DNA from: Trachythela sp. YZ-2020
Lineage: Eukaryota > Cnidaria > Anthozoa > Malacalcyonacea > Clavulariidae
NCBI GenBank assembly: GCA_016169945.1
Contig: JADLSH010000395.1
Location: 8,894,001-8,958,000 of the forward strand
DNA: 64,000 nt
Direction: 5' to 3'
The position numbers and the translations under genes are program-made. Positions within the stretch are counted from its first letter, which is position 1. Each line of letters starts with the position of its first letter. Shown one piece after another: positions 33,205 through 44,339 of the stretch. The notes below the pieces were generated by a model. It searched no databases. It was not told the origin of the DNA and saw nothing but the letters and a program-made list of their open reading frames with translations.

Positions 33205-33350
33205 TTTTTGTCTGCACCTTTACCTACCTTTAATTTCTTCCTCTGCAAAATCTACCATAAAACGTGAAGGATTCCATGTGCCTTTATTCCATTCCTTGAA
33301 CACCATTAATACTTCTGTAATACATGTAATGTTCTCGTACTGTATGACAA
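33205..33350 (-). pseudogene. MULE transposase exon with second catalytic Asp
   Basis: The frame reads EVLMVFKEWN and WNPSRFMVDFAEEEI, where the Asp of FMVD is the expected catalytic residue. It is bounded by a CATACAG acceptor and a GTAGGT donor on the minus strand and joins the 32614 exon in the correct order. Confidence 0.65.
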
Positions 33351-33599
33351 ATGCTCAGGTAGCTTAATGCGTGGGTCACATTTCAGCCAAGGCCAAAATA
33401 TGAGTATACCAAGTTGTGGGTGATTTTCGATGTGAAAATTTAGTTAATATAATGCCGTTATGATTTAATGCTATAGATTTCGACCTGAAGAATTTTTTTA
33501 TGATATTTATTTTATTTTTCCTCGTTTGTCTTCGGAAATATGTAGCCTGAAATGTCAATAAACATTGGTCAAAATTAAATCCGTTTCTCCGGAACATAG

Positions 33600-34261
33600 A
33601 ATCGATTTCCCTGACTGCTGAATTGGTTTAATGTAAAAGATATGGTGTTGAACTATACGAATTCAACTTGCGTGGTTGTCTATGTGGTTTATTGCGGTAA
33701 ATATTTTGTGTTCTATTTGAAATTATTTGGCAACTGCGCATATTTACATGAATAATACTACATTATACATGTTAATATACGCTGTGCAAGTTGGAACTAT
33801 AAGGTTTTTGATGTTCTTAATCTATCTAGACTAAAATTATACTTGTTTAAGTTTTGCAACCTTTCCGGGGAAACTGCTGAAATTCATACATGTGAACAAG
33901 AAAGCTAAACGCCATTTCTTTCGCCATGCCGTATATTATTTACGACCAGCGGGGGTCCGCATTGTTGGTTATATATATTCAGTTGCGCAGTGATACAAGT
34001 GCGATGATTTCTTGTTGTATTTTATCATTTTATGTTTATATAGTTGGTAGTTTCATTACTTATTCATTTCAGATATTGAAGAGGAAGGTCTCTCTGATAT
34101 TGGGGGTTATTGGAAAGCAGCATGAGTAATCTAAAGAAGCCAGAATGCGAAGCCGCAAGTCATTGAACTTAATGAAACCTAATACTGATTATATGCGACA
34201 CAGACATATGCATATTTATATGTAAAACTACAGTACAATTTTGGAAGAAAATATTAGCAAT
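33600..34261. other. No recognisable gene
   Basis: This is AT-rich sequence, probably intronic for the decayed MULE, directly left of the gypsy LTR. Confidence 0.4.
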
Positions 34262-34266
34262 GTGGT

Positions 34267-34418
34267 TGTTGTTCTGTGAGAAACAGTATATATTTATTAC
34301 ACTTTACAATACTTTCAAACCATAACAAAAATACTCTCTTTCCCTGTGTCCAGCTCTCTTCCACGAATCCATCTACCAAGTTCACTTCCGGTTACAACGC
34401 ATTTCCGCTAACACAACA
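34267..34418 (-). repeat. Gypsy 3' LTR
   Basis: 152 bp, with TGTTGT...ACAACA inverted ends. It is unusually short for an LTR. Confidence 0.92.
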
Positions 34419-34541
34419 TCTTCCTTTTACTTTAGAATATGAACTATACTTATACAAACGATCATGTGCCTAAATTATGACCAAAATTTAATAGTTCTGG
34501 TTTAAATGTCAACATAAACGATAGTCCCAATATTTTAACAG

Positions 34542-35725
34542 TTAAGTTTCTTCACGCAAGAACTGGGGTCTTCTTCGTACTCTTGCAGGATACCTTCGTG
34601 GAACATCTTGTGGCTGTTCGTTATTATCTTCATCGTCCGTTTCATCGCTAGCACTGTCGTCGCATTCCTGTTCATCATTACTTTCGTCTTTCGAGTAGAA
34701 TCTCTTGAAATGCGATACGTTTCTGGTGGTAGTAAGATCACGTCTCGCTGCGGTTATCTTTGTGCCATTAACTTTCGTTACAATCAAAGGTATTGGATCA
34801 AAAACAGTACTAAATTTGTTTTTGCGTTCTTGTTTCACCAAAACTGTCATTCCTACTTCGATGTTTGCTTTCTGAGGTCGTCGTCTTTTATCTGTATACT
34901 GCTGCGCTTTCAACTGTTTCTTTGACGTATTTATCTTAGCCTGTTCGTGTAAAATCTTGTAATCGATATCTCCCTCTTTTACAAAAGTTGGAATGTTCGT
35001 ACGAACTTTGCGATTGAACAACAGTTGACTTGGTGCTACCCCGGTGGTACAGTGTGGTGTAGTTCTGTAAGCTAACAGGAAACCATTAACTCCTCTTTCC
35101 AATCCTTTCCTTCCATTTTCGCTGCTTTTACAGCCTTACCGAGGGGCTTCATGAACTATTCGGCTTCCCCGTTGGCCTGTGGCCAATAAGGTGTTACAAA
35201 ACGGTGATTTATTCCGCGATCTCGCATGAATTTCTTCATTGCATCACTAGCAAACGGTGGACCATTGTCCGAGTAGATTTCAGAGGGAATGCCATGGACT
35301 GCAAAAATTCTGTCTAGGCGATTCGTGACGGCGCTGGCAATAGTGGATTTCATTATTTCCACTTCTGGAAACTTCGAGTATGAATCAATAACAACAAAGA
35401 GTGTTTCCCCCGTGGGAAATGGACCGCAAAAATCCATGTGAAGTCTATCCCATGGTTTGGATGGCAATTGGTGTTGTTGAAGAGGCGGTGGTGGATCACC
35501 ATGTCCAAGAGACTGGCATGCGTGACAATGTTTAACAAACTCTTCCGCGTCTTTATCAATTCGCGGCCACCACACTTTCGTCCTCAGAGCTTGTTTTGTT
35601 TTAACGATCCCCTGATGACCTTTGTGAGCATGTGTAATGGTTTCATTCCTAAGCTTTGTTCGTATGATCAACTTAGTTGTCCGGAGCAAAAGACTGTTTG
35701 GTGTGACAGCGAGTTCTTCTCTCAC
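34542..35725 (-). pseudogene. pol: Gypsy integrase
   Basis: It has an HHCC zinc domain (HAHKGHQG...CHACQSLG), then core residues: Asp in LHMDFCGP, Asp in IYSDNGPPF and Glu near the end (PQANGEAE). A stop or shift near 35100-35155 separates a C-terminal block (LAYRTTPH, LFNRKVRT) and an acidic tail. All three catalytic residues survive. Confidence 0.88.
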
Positions 35726-35893
35726 TGAGTAAAGGGGATGATGCTTTGCCCAGACACCGGATTAGATACTTTCAATCGCCGATTGCATTTCTGGATCAAC
35801 CGCAGTTGCTGTAATAATAGACTCGATGCTCATTGCCTTGGGGATGGTGTTCTTCTCTATAAAATTAATATACTGTTCAGCAATGTCACAATG

Positions 35894-36300
35894 TTAATTG
35901 TATACTACAGGTAGTGGTTGTCTAGAAAGTAGATCTGCAGGGTTGCCTTCGCCTTTTCGATATATTATGTTAAATTTGTATTGTTGTAACCGAAGAGCCC
36001 ACCGTTGAATTCGAGCAGGTGGCTTGGATTTCGGTGAATAAATTACTTCAAGTGCTTTGTGATCGGTGCAGATTGTGAATTCTGCACCAATTAGGTACAT
36101 GTGAAACCGTTCGCAACCCCAGACGACTGCTAAAGCCTCTCGTTCGGTTTGTGAATACCGTTGTTCAGTTGGAGTGAGTGACCTACTGGCATATGCTACA
36201 TTATGCAAATTACCTGCCCTGTCAATGTTCGACAATATTGCTCCAAGACCTGTGGGGCTTGCATCCACTGTGAGACATGTTTTCTGATTTGGGTCATAAA
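35894..36300 (-). pseudogene. pol: Gypsy RNase H
   Basis: Visible features are DASPTGLGA, the conserved TERQYSQTEREALAVVW block with the catalytic Glu, FTICTDHKAL with Asp, and RKGEGNPADLLSR. All match gypsy RNase H. Stops separate it from the neighbouring blocks. Confidence 0.85.
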
Positions 36301-36329
36301 ATGCATGATACAGTCTTTCTGTATAGCTT

Positions 36330-37090
36330 CTTTAATAGCTTCAAATGCTGTGGTGTGTCTAGGTGTCCATTCATAGGGTGTATTGGCATACCGTAAGTTT
36401 TTGCAAAGGGGATGTAAGGGTTGAAAAATTCTCGATGAATCTGGAACAATAGTTTGCTAGTCCTAAGAAACTACGGAGTTCTTTCGTGTCCCTAGGTTCC
36501 TTAGCATGTTTAATTGCATCAACTTTCCTTGGATCAGCTTTTATGCCTGAATCCGTCAGGAGAAAGCCATAGAACCAAAGTTCTCTCTGATCAAATAGAC
36601 ATTTATCATTATTTACGGTTAAGCCGGACTCGTCTAAGCGTGCAAATAACTGTTCTAATCGTAAATCATGTTCCTGTTGTGTTGACCCCCAAACAATTAT
36701 ATCATCCGCGATGTTACGAACGCTGAAATACCTCGCTTACTGAGTTGATACCGAAAGGTAATCGTTTATAGCGAAATAACCCTCGATGGGTAATAAATGT
36801 AGTAATGGACCTGGAACTCTTCTCAAGGGGAATTTGGTGATACCCAGCTTTCAAATCAATCTTACTGTACTTAATTGCACCATTCATACTTTCCATCAGT
36901 TCGTCAACTGTAGGAATTGGGTGTTTCTCTCTTTTTATATCTATATTTGCTTTGCGGTAGTCCCCACATACTCTTACTTCTTTGGGGTTTCTGGGTTTTG
37001 GTGCAAGAACAAGCCCACTCACCCAGTCAGTGCTCTCATCAGATACAGGCTCAATTATGTCTTTTTGTAAGTAATCGTCAAGCCAGATGT
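36330..37090 (-). pseudogene. pol: Gypsy reverse transcriptase
   Basis: It shows GDYRKANIDI, FSKIDL-type KYSKIDLKAGYHQ, FRYKRLPFGINS and, after a shift near 36715, the catalytic IADDIIV followed by the thumb motif LRSFLGLANY. The shift lies just before the catalytic box, so no single frame spans the enzyme. Confidence 0.85.
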
Positions 37091-37657
37091 CAACTGTTTG
37101 CGTAAATGAAATGGAACCCTCCTGTTCGTTTGGGCAACAGGGGGTACATCGGTATTTATGTGAATCTTTTGTTCATGTCCATTTAATTTTCCAATTCCTG
37201 TAAATACCTTAGGATGCTTACCTTTCAACAGGTTTTCTTTTCTTTTACTTGCATCCCAATCACAGCTACTTGTATCAGTTCCAGAGTTCGACATGACTTT
37301 CGATGCTTTTGACACAGAATTAACATTCATGGTAATCAAACGCAAATTAGTAGATGTCTCACAACCGAGAATTGAGGTAGTTCCTTGAGTTCCTTTCGTG
37401 ACGTAAAAAGTTGCAGCAGCAACACGATGCTTCGAGTCAACTAAAACTTCAAACTTTCCTTTCAATTGAACCGGTTCTGAAGAGCCAAATGCATAGATTT
37501 TGGTTTTAGTCTGTCGTAAAGTAATTTGGTCCTTTGAATTTGTACAAAGAAACTCATAGTCCTTTTGTGTCAAAATGTTCACTGAAGCTCCCGTGTCAAT
37601 CAAAAACTCTACTTTCAGCCCATTAATTTTAAGTTTTGTCATGGGTGGTTGCTTCAC
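37055..37657 (-). pseudogene. pol: Gypsy protease and start of reverse transcriptase
   Basis: FLIDTGASVNIL is the aspartic protease active site. The frame continues to the N-terminal fingers of the reverse transcriptase (VAQTNRRVPFHLR). It ends in a frameshift near 37085, since the next block continues in another frame. Confidence 0.88.
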
Positions 37658-37710
37658 TTTCTTGGTGGCTTGTGAAACAGCAAATATATCCTCATTGCTA
37701 TCACTGTCGC

Positions 37711-38557
37711 TTACTTCCTGTTCACTTTGTACTGTTGGCTCAGCAGAGAGTGGTTGCTGTTGTAGATTTGATTCAAAGCATTCAGCTTATTTGCCTGATG
37801 TTTATACTGGTCCTGAGAAGTTCGAGGTTTTCGGAAAGGTGGTTTTTGTTCAGACTTGCAAACTCGAGCGAAATGTCCAGTTTTCGAGCAAGTATGACAA
37901 GTTTTGCCTGTAGCAGGGCAGGGCCTGCCTTGGTGGGGGTACGTCCCTCCACAATTATAACAAGATTGTGATTGTTTACGTTTATCCCTTGGTGGCAAAT
38001 CTCGTCTGGTATTTTGATACACAGTCTCCTGACGGTGTTGCTTTTCCATTTCTTCAGCATGGTGATCAGAAATTTCCAGTGCTCTCGCGTATTTAATCAA
38101 ATCATCGAGCTTGGGGTCATCCCGAAATGCTTTCCTTCTGAGTCGACTAGACCTGCAGTTTTCGACAATTTGCGTTTTGATCTCGTCCTCTACATTATTG
38201 AATTCGCATGTCGAGGCACGATGTCTCAGTCGTGTACAGAATTGATCTATTGTTTCGTCAGATCGTTGGCTGGCTTTGCGAAAAATATGTCGCTTGTATA
38301 GAATGTTTTTCTTTGGCGCGAAATACTCTGTCAACTTCTCTTCGGCTGTATCGAAGTCGTTTTCTTCACCCGCATCAGGGAGCGTGGCAAATATTGTTTC
38401 TACCTTTGGACCGGCCAGGTATAACAACAGAGCTCGTTTCCTTGCTTTATCTTTGATGTCAAAGGCAACTATACATCGTTTAAATCGTTGAAGCCAGCGA
38501 ACTTGGCTCTGAATGAGGATAAAATTGTTTAATTCCCGAGAAATCTAATCCAGCCAT
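37711..38557 (-). pseudogene. gag: Gypsy gag polyprotein
   Basis: It starts at ATG 38557 ([12 protein letters not shown]), shifts frame near 38510, then is open through a capsid-like region ([14 protein letters not shown]) to two zinc knuckles: a CYNCGG motif and [14 protein letters not shown] (CCHC). It would package retrotransposon RNA. Confidence 0.85.
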
Positions 38558-38591
38558 AGTAATAGAATAGTGAGGTTATCCTCGTCGCCAA

Positions 38592-38743
38592 TGTTGTTCT
38601 GTGAGAAACAGTATATATTTATTACACTTTACAATACTTTCAAACCATAACTAAAATACTCTCTTTCCCCGTGTCCAGCTCTCTTCCACGAATCCATCTA
38701 CCAAGTTCACTTCCGGTTACAACGCATTTCCGCTAACACAACA
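38592..38743 (-). repeat. Gypsy 5' LTR
   Basis: Partner of 34267-34418. Just inside it the minus strand reads TTGGCGACGAGGATAACC, a plausible tRNA primer-binding site starting TGG next to the LTR. Confidence 0.92.
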
Positions 38744-39129
38744 GTGGTCAGGCATGAAGGTCAGCGTTACATACATGCAATTTTAAATAAATAATACATG
38801 CATTTTTAAATAAATAATACATGCATTAGATTAATTGTGTGCTATATATATAGTCAAACGCAGCGTGACACGAGACAATACAAAATCGCAAGGCTCATTA
38901 TTTAAATTTTCATCCAAGAAGAGACTCCTAACATCTGATCACATATGAATTAAGCCTCAGTAATAATAGCAATAACACTGAATAAGTGTCCCAAAGTCCA
39001 TTAGGAAAGAAATGATGTATTTTTGCTCAATTTGCTTTGTTTACAAATAATCATGTTCCTGCGTGGCATGTTAGCCACACATTTCAAGGTGCCAAATATG
39101 TTGCTAAAATTGCAATCTGACCACGCAGG

Positions 39130-39650
39130 CTACCCTGGGTAGAGGCCCATGCATTAACTCATCTGAGTGATCCCACCACCTGATAACACACATTTGTTCT
39201 GACACAGAGGAAGTAAAAAGGAAGGTCATATTGTTGTTCTGTAGGTTGTATCAAGCAGGCATATTTGGTTGCCATACTTTGTCAGGAGATGTCGTTGATC
39301 ACTAGTCTGATGACAGTAATGTTTGGGTGGATTCCTCGAGATTTTCATCATCTTCATCCTGGACAGAGTCATCTGATACTGGCTTGGCAGAATGAGGGCA
39401 GTAAAGGGAAGAGTCTACTGGATATTCTATTTTTGAACAAGTTCCTCCAAATTATTTTGGTCAACCGAGGAGAATGGTTTGGTTTTCCTTTGTACAGATG
39501 ATTGTATATATTCTTGTTCGTAGGAAAAAATCGTCTGCTAGATTTGTCTGGTAGTTTACACCCCTTAAACAAGTCACATTGCATGAAAAGCTCAAGGTAT
39601 ACGTGCCTTGCCTACTGAGTGAACACCCTCTTTGGCTAACTCTGAAAGCT
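39130..39650 (-). pseudogene. MULE transposase N-terminal block
   Basis: In pieces the minus strand reads SRRFFPTNKNIYNHLYKGK (resembling CARF-type DNA-binding regions), then QNNLEELVQ-like residues, an acidic linker, and WQRHLLTKYGNQICLLDTT, where LLD holds the first catalytic Asp. At least three frameshifts are needed to follow it. Confidence 0.65.
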
Positions 39651-39699
39651 TCTCCTGGCAGCAGCCAGCAAGGCTCTCTTATGCCAGCAAGTGAAAAAT

Positions 39700-40500
39700 A
39701 TTGACAAAATCATGTGCATAATATGTAAATTATGCTTTAGCCGTTGCATCTGACTATCACAACAACTTATGAGGTTTATTAAGTCTTAGTTTCATATTCT
39801 CGTTTTGCTTTCTTGTTCAGTGTGTACAATTGTTGTTTCATCCCATTATTTTCCGCTTAGGGTACGTTTATACTTTATGATCTGTCCGGCCGATTTTGGG
39901 TTAATGGCGTGAATACTGTCAGTTCGTGCGATGTCAACTGATGACGTTTAACATGCATGTACTATTAAAATATTAGATTAGATTACTCCAAAAATATTCA
40001 TATCATTTTTATTCATAGATGTCTATTTTCCGTCAATTTCTCAAATTTTTACCTTCCTAGTTATGTGATATTTGTGTTCCGAAACATGTGGTAACTTTAC
40101 GATACATTGCATTTCCACATCGTCACTTGCGTTAGTGTTTGCCTTCATCATGTTAGCTCTTCGTCTGAAGAATATACTGTCTTTTTCAATCTAAAGTATG
40201 AATACATTATATTTCGTAATGAATAGATGGCAGGCGATTTAATCCATATTCAAAAGGAAGGCACACTTGACGCACAGTATGTTTGGTAATCTCGATAGTC
40301 CGATTGACGGATAAAATCAAAATGGCAACTTTTATTTGTTTGCTCACAGTACTGGTGACAGTTATTAAAGAATGTTAGGGGATATGTGTCCTGCACAACG
40401 ATTATCCGCTGCTATGACTATGTTCATTCTGTGTAAAAAACAGGCTATGGCATTGATTATAGCTTTTGCCTGGCGTTCCTAAGCTCTTTTTATTTTTTGT
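39700..40500. other. No recognisable gene
   Basis: Probably intronic or intergenic MULE remnants. No motif seen. Confidence 0.35.
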
Positions 40501-40514
40501 TTCACTTTTTCATT

Positions 40515-40650
40515 CTAATCTTTTCCTTGGTGGCACCACAACACTTTCTCTCCAACATGCACAAATGGTATTCCGTCGTATGGAATAGTTGGCCCTTGTT
40601 GATTACCATCCTTTCTCACCCAGAAAACTTTTAGTTTGTCTTTTCTAACT
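40515..40650 (-). pseudogene. Possible MULE N-terminal exon
   Basis: A 44-codon frame contains VFWVRKDGN, IPYDGIPFVHVGEKVLWC and HQGKD before a stop. The Cys-His-x-Gly-Lys-Asp end is a pattern I associate with the first exon of SWIM-type MULE proteins. Order and strand agree with the exons to the left. Confidence 0.4.
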
Positions 40651-40729
40651 TCTAAACATAAGTGAAACAAATAGAATACTAGTTCCTTTTGCATAGAACT
40701 GGAACTTTGTGAACTTCAGACCTCAGCAC

Positions 40730-42110
40730 CTGTTAATCTAAATCGTAACGTGTGGTAGAAGCGTGATGTTTCCTCGGGTGTTCACCATAGGCGTGCAAGG
40801 CCAAATATTTAGGGGGTGGGGCAGAGAAGATTCTTCCCAACTGCATGACATTGAAAATGCCCAACTATTAATTCAACCTTATTACACTACCATCCCCCGA
40901 CCCACACAAACACCCACAGGTAATCGCAAATACGTGTTTGAGTCATAGGTGGCTTGAATTAATATAAATGTGAATGATTTTGTTGTATTGATTGACAAAA
41001 AGGCTATATTTGGACGTTTCAGGTTAGAAAGTGGACATTTTATCTGAATCAAATGTTGAATTGAAAGATGATGTTCCCATTTTTACAAAGTCATAAAATT
41101 ATAGAATTTGGTGTTAAATAATTATCTTCTCAAATTGTACATGTACATTTTACATGCACTTTTCTAATAATACAGTTTTTTAAGATACTAATTGATAGTG
41201 ATAAGAACAATAATATTGCTATTTTCACTGTCTGCAGATTCTTCTACTAAGTCAAGAAACGGCATAAGTATATAAAAACAACTCAAACATACATGTATCT
41301 TTGTCTTATGGGTATGACATTTTTTACTATTCTATTAACATAAAATTTACTCTTCTGAAAAGGTAAGCTGACGATACTTAATTTTTGAATGGACCAAATA
41401 AATTGACGCCGTACCCCTAACATGTTGGCAAGCTACCCCCCTTGATTATGCCCCTAACCGTATCTCGGCGATCTTCTGTACATATGTCTTCAGTCTTCAT
41501 ATAAACACAAAACAGGAGTCCACAAAACAGGAGTCCACAATTCTACATGCTAAAGCAGCTTTTGTTGTGTGTGTGCTAATGATATACTCCGTAGTCGAGA
41601 TATACGTTTACTTGTAAGGCTTGCCTTTTGATCCAAAGCTCTTGTTGCCGTAATATACGACAAACTTTATGCTCGTCTCCATCTCGTATTTTTGAATGAG
41701 CCTTTACATCGGACTCATTCTGTACTCACACAGTCACTCTTTGACCGCCAGTATTGCCCGAATTTTTATTGGTCGACATGCCTCGTATGACAAAGAATAA
41801 TTTACATATGCAAACGACCAATAAGCAACAAAATGTGTTATGAATATGTATTTTATATGTTGTATTATTTGGAAGTTTCCCACAAAATTTCAAAAATTGC
41901 GCGATTCAAGAATACATCCCTAAAAAAGATGTTGTACGTTCGTAAAGCGATTATCGCTGATTTCCAAAGATTTTCGACAAACTCGTTCCCAAAAACCTAA
42001 TTTGAAGTATACTATCTCGCGATGTCCAATTCTATTGTGAGAGGCAGAAAATTCTAACTCGATTTAGGTAAGACAATGCAAGACAACACAGTTATAAGTA
42101 AGACAACCTG
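40730..42110. other. No recognisable gene
   Basis: AT-rich sequence. A 16-base unit containing AAACAGGAGTCCAC is duplicated near 41510-41537. No coding signal. Confidence 0.4.
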
Positions 42111-42114
42111 AAAA

Positions 42115-42580
42115 GATCATGACAGATCAAGGAACAGAGTTTTTAAACAAACATTTTCGAGCGTTGATGAAAGAAGAGGGCATAGAGCTGTACAACATGA
42201 AACGAAAGCCTCTATCGTGGAATGTTTGATCTGTACTCTGAAGACAAGAATGTGGCGATACATCACAGCAAAGAAAACAATGAGATACATTGACATGTAG
42301 CTTGATTTAGTGTATTCTTACAATCATAGTGTTCATCGTAGTATTAAAACAAAACCAGCAAATGTTACTGTTGAAAACAAAAAGAAAGTATGGCACAGTT
42401 TACAACAAAGTATGGCACAGTGACCAAGTTAGAATTAAGCCTTTTGGCACCTTAAGTCTAGATAAAGTTCCATGTTCACATGGTACATTTTTTGCTTTTC
42501 AGCATCATCCATATCCATACTTTGAAGAATATTTGACATTTCCGTATCTTTATGCATCATCATTTCCGTATCTTTATGTT
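42115..42580 (+). pseudogene. Polinton/adintovirus-type integrase relic
   Basis: Broken frames show the integrase core end: DQGTEFLNKHFRALM with catalytic Asp, then, after a shift, a SIVECLICTLK block and YNHSVHRSI, followed by a DQVRI-type C-terminal piece. This matches retroviral-type integrases of Polinton (Maverick) elements and adintoviruses. The upstream half is missing. Endogenous relic, not functional. Confidence 0.65.
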
Positions 42581-42617
42581 CGTATCTGTTAAGCGCGTCC
42601 TCCGGGACCAATACCAT
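42435..42617 (-). pseudogene. Short conserved Polinton-type ORF
   Basis: It begins MVLVPEDALNRYEHK and ends in a helical segment (NMELYLDL). This resembles a small conserved protein found near the packaging ATPase in Polinton-type elements; its function is unknown. It overlaps the end of the convergent integrase relic. Confidence 0.45.
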
Positions 42618-42717
42618 TCGTTTAATTTTACTAACAAACTTCCAAGTACACTTTCCACGTTTCTTATTAAGGTACTGCTTCTTCTGTTTTCTTGACGCTT
42701 TTTTACTTGCCGATCAT

Positions 42718-43132
42718 TCATGACAATTTACCGGGTGGAAATAAATTTTGAGCAAGGTACAACACAGATATACCACGATGATGAGCACAGTGTGTAAATA
42801 GGTCTGATACACGTTGGTCATTGGAACAACGAGACATCAAATCATCTAGTATGATTAGAGAATTATCATGCCCATCTGTTAAGTCATGTGTCATGTAAGT
42901 CGTTTGGAAAATCTTCCACCAATTCAACATTCGGAAGGGTTCTTAATAATTTGTCAAATTCTTCTTGTAACTCTCCATAGCAGTAAATTACTTTGGTTGG
43001 AACAGGACTGAAAAGTTCTTCTAAATGATGTAGCATGCAGCGAATGAGATATGATTTGCCACTTTGAGTCTGCCCACAAATATAAAAATTTACAGATCTT
43101 TTAAATCTCACATCCATTGTGCATATGTGCAA
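42718..43132 (-). pseudogene. Polinton-type FtsK/A32 packaging ATPase relic
   Basis: The first segment has Walker A as CGQTQSGKS with the hydrophobic strand before it. The second, in a shifted frame from about 42930, has Walker B as LIILDDLM and the family signature HHRGISVLYLAQNLF. These define the A32-like genome-packaging ATPase of Polintons and adintoviruses. A frameshift near 42890-42930 splits it. Confidence 0.78.
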
Positions 43133-43189
43133 AACATATATTAAGTTCTATTTCACATGTTCATGTACTTTGTACCAAAAAAAAGGTTG

Positions 43190-43510
43190 GCATAAGAAAT
43201 CAATTAACGGAAAAAAACTTTCTTCGTCTTAAACTCTGTGAAATCGAAGCTTTAAGAGGTGTAGCAACTAATTGTGCAGTTCTATGTGTAACATCCTCTG
43301 AGTCTTTCATCAAATAAACCAGTGTTATGTAAGCCATAGCACGACCGAAATTGCTAACATCAATCTCAGATCGAAGGAATTTACAATGAACGCTTGAAAT
43401 GTAAACTTATGATGTTCAAGTAAATAATTTATATGATATGATAACGTTTTCATATCAATGTCTAGATTATTTCTTTCAAGTTCATCGAAAATCAGATCCA
43501 TCTTTTCCAC
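43190..43510 (-). pseudogene. Small helical protein, broken, Polinton neighbourhood
   Basis: An N-terminal frame (MEKMDLIFDELERNN...) is followed by a frameshift at about 43360-43375 into a block with SNFGRAMAYITLVYL and a basic end. NFGRAMAY loosely recalls the BH1 motif of Bcl-2 proteins, which some adintoviruses carry. That is speculative. Confidence 0.3.
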
Positions 43511-43679
43511 TTAACACAGCAACAGTAAATGAGCACAATGCATGAAACATTTCATTTATGTATTTGAAAATTGTTTTTTTCTCAACAATACAAAATAGGT
43601 TTTACTATACTTTTTATGTATAAGTGTTTCAGTTCTGCTGAGAACCGGAATAAAAGCTATTGGTATGAAAGGTTCTTCA

Positions 43680-44275
43680 ACACAGGACAGGACGCCTTTG
43701 TTCGTTCTTCAGGTACCCATTGAAAATAATCACACAGTTTCTTTCTCATTAAAACAGCAAAAGAACATTGACCTTTGTTAGGACCCTCCTTTTCCACTTT
43801 CTGTATGGAGCTTGGCTGTCCGTGATAACAATTTGGTTTCTCAACTTGATTTCATCAGCGGAAACACAGGTTTTCACGTTCTGCATACGTAAAGTATGGT
43901 CCACCATAGCTCTCTTTCATTTGGTCTTTCACAACACGTAACTTTGCAGGCTTTCGACATTGTGGCTCTCCAAGCTGCCAAAGCCGATTGTAACAGGTAA
44001 CCAACGTCGTCCACTGAACAAGTAAAACCACAACTAGGTTTTTTTCCACAAAACCAAAATGAAATGTTTTTCTTTGTCGAACAAGAAGCAGGTTTTCCAT
44101 GTTTTCCATCGTGTTCAGCCTTGATGGCAAGCAACACAAACAAATCCAGCAAAGTTCTCTCTGAAAGCTGTGAACAATATGCCGAGCCGCATCTGCAATC
44201 TAAGTTTATACTCTCGGATAATCTGTACATACACCCTTCTACATACACCCTTGTACAAGTAAACTGATTATACAA
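43680..44275 (-). pseudogene. GRF-like zinc-finger protein, copy A
   Basis: The frames contain FWFCGKKPSCGFTC and a later VKDQMKESYGGPYF, then NKGQCSF and CDYFQW beyond a shift near 43850. These form the GRF-type zinc-binding pattern seen at the ends of DNA repair and topoisomerase proteins. It is diverged and frameshifted relative to copy B. It could bind single-stranded DNA. Confidence 0.5.
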
Positions 44276-44339
44276 GTAAACTGATATTGTAAACTAACAA
44301 AGGCTCACACTCTGAAAATTGTTCGTCAATTCATTTACA

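Larger units (their letters stand above)
34267..38743 (-). mobile_element. Ty3/gypsy LTR retrotransposon, 4.48 kb, near full length
   Basis: Two 152-bp LTRs (34267-34418, 38592-38743) start TGTTGTTC and end CACAACA on the plus strand. They differ at only about two positions. GTGGT flanks both sides (34262-34266, 38744-38748), a 5-bp duplication. The minus strand encodes gag, protease, reverse transcriptase, RNase H and integrase in gypsy order, with several frameshifts. LTR similarity implies recent insertion despite the broken genes. It sits within the MULE. Confidence 0.95.
30712..40650 (-). mobile_element. Decayed MULE (Mutator-like) element with SWIM and Ulp1 domains
   Basis: Minus-strand coding blocks in the expected order are spread over 10 kb: an N-terminal block (40650-40515), a CARF-like block plus the first catalytic Asp (39650-39130), the second Asp block (33350-33205), a DFHREQSWQEW block (32614-32116), a SWIM finger (about 31690-31240) and a Ulp1-type protease end (31023-30712). 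Splice-like borders separate several of them. A gypsy retrotransposon and SINEs interrupt it. Its TIRs were not found. Confidence 0.7.

Noticed and set aside
33125..33367. 80-codon plus-strand frame
   Set aside because: The minus strand here encodes a MULE motif (FMVDFAEEEI) with splice borders, so the plus frame is its shadow.
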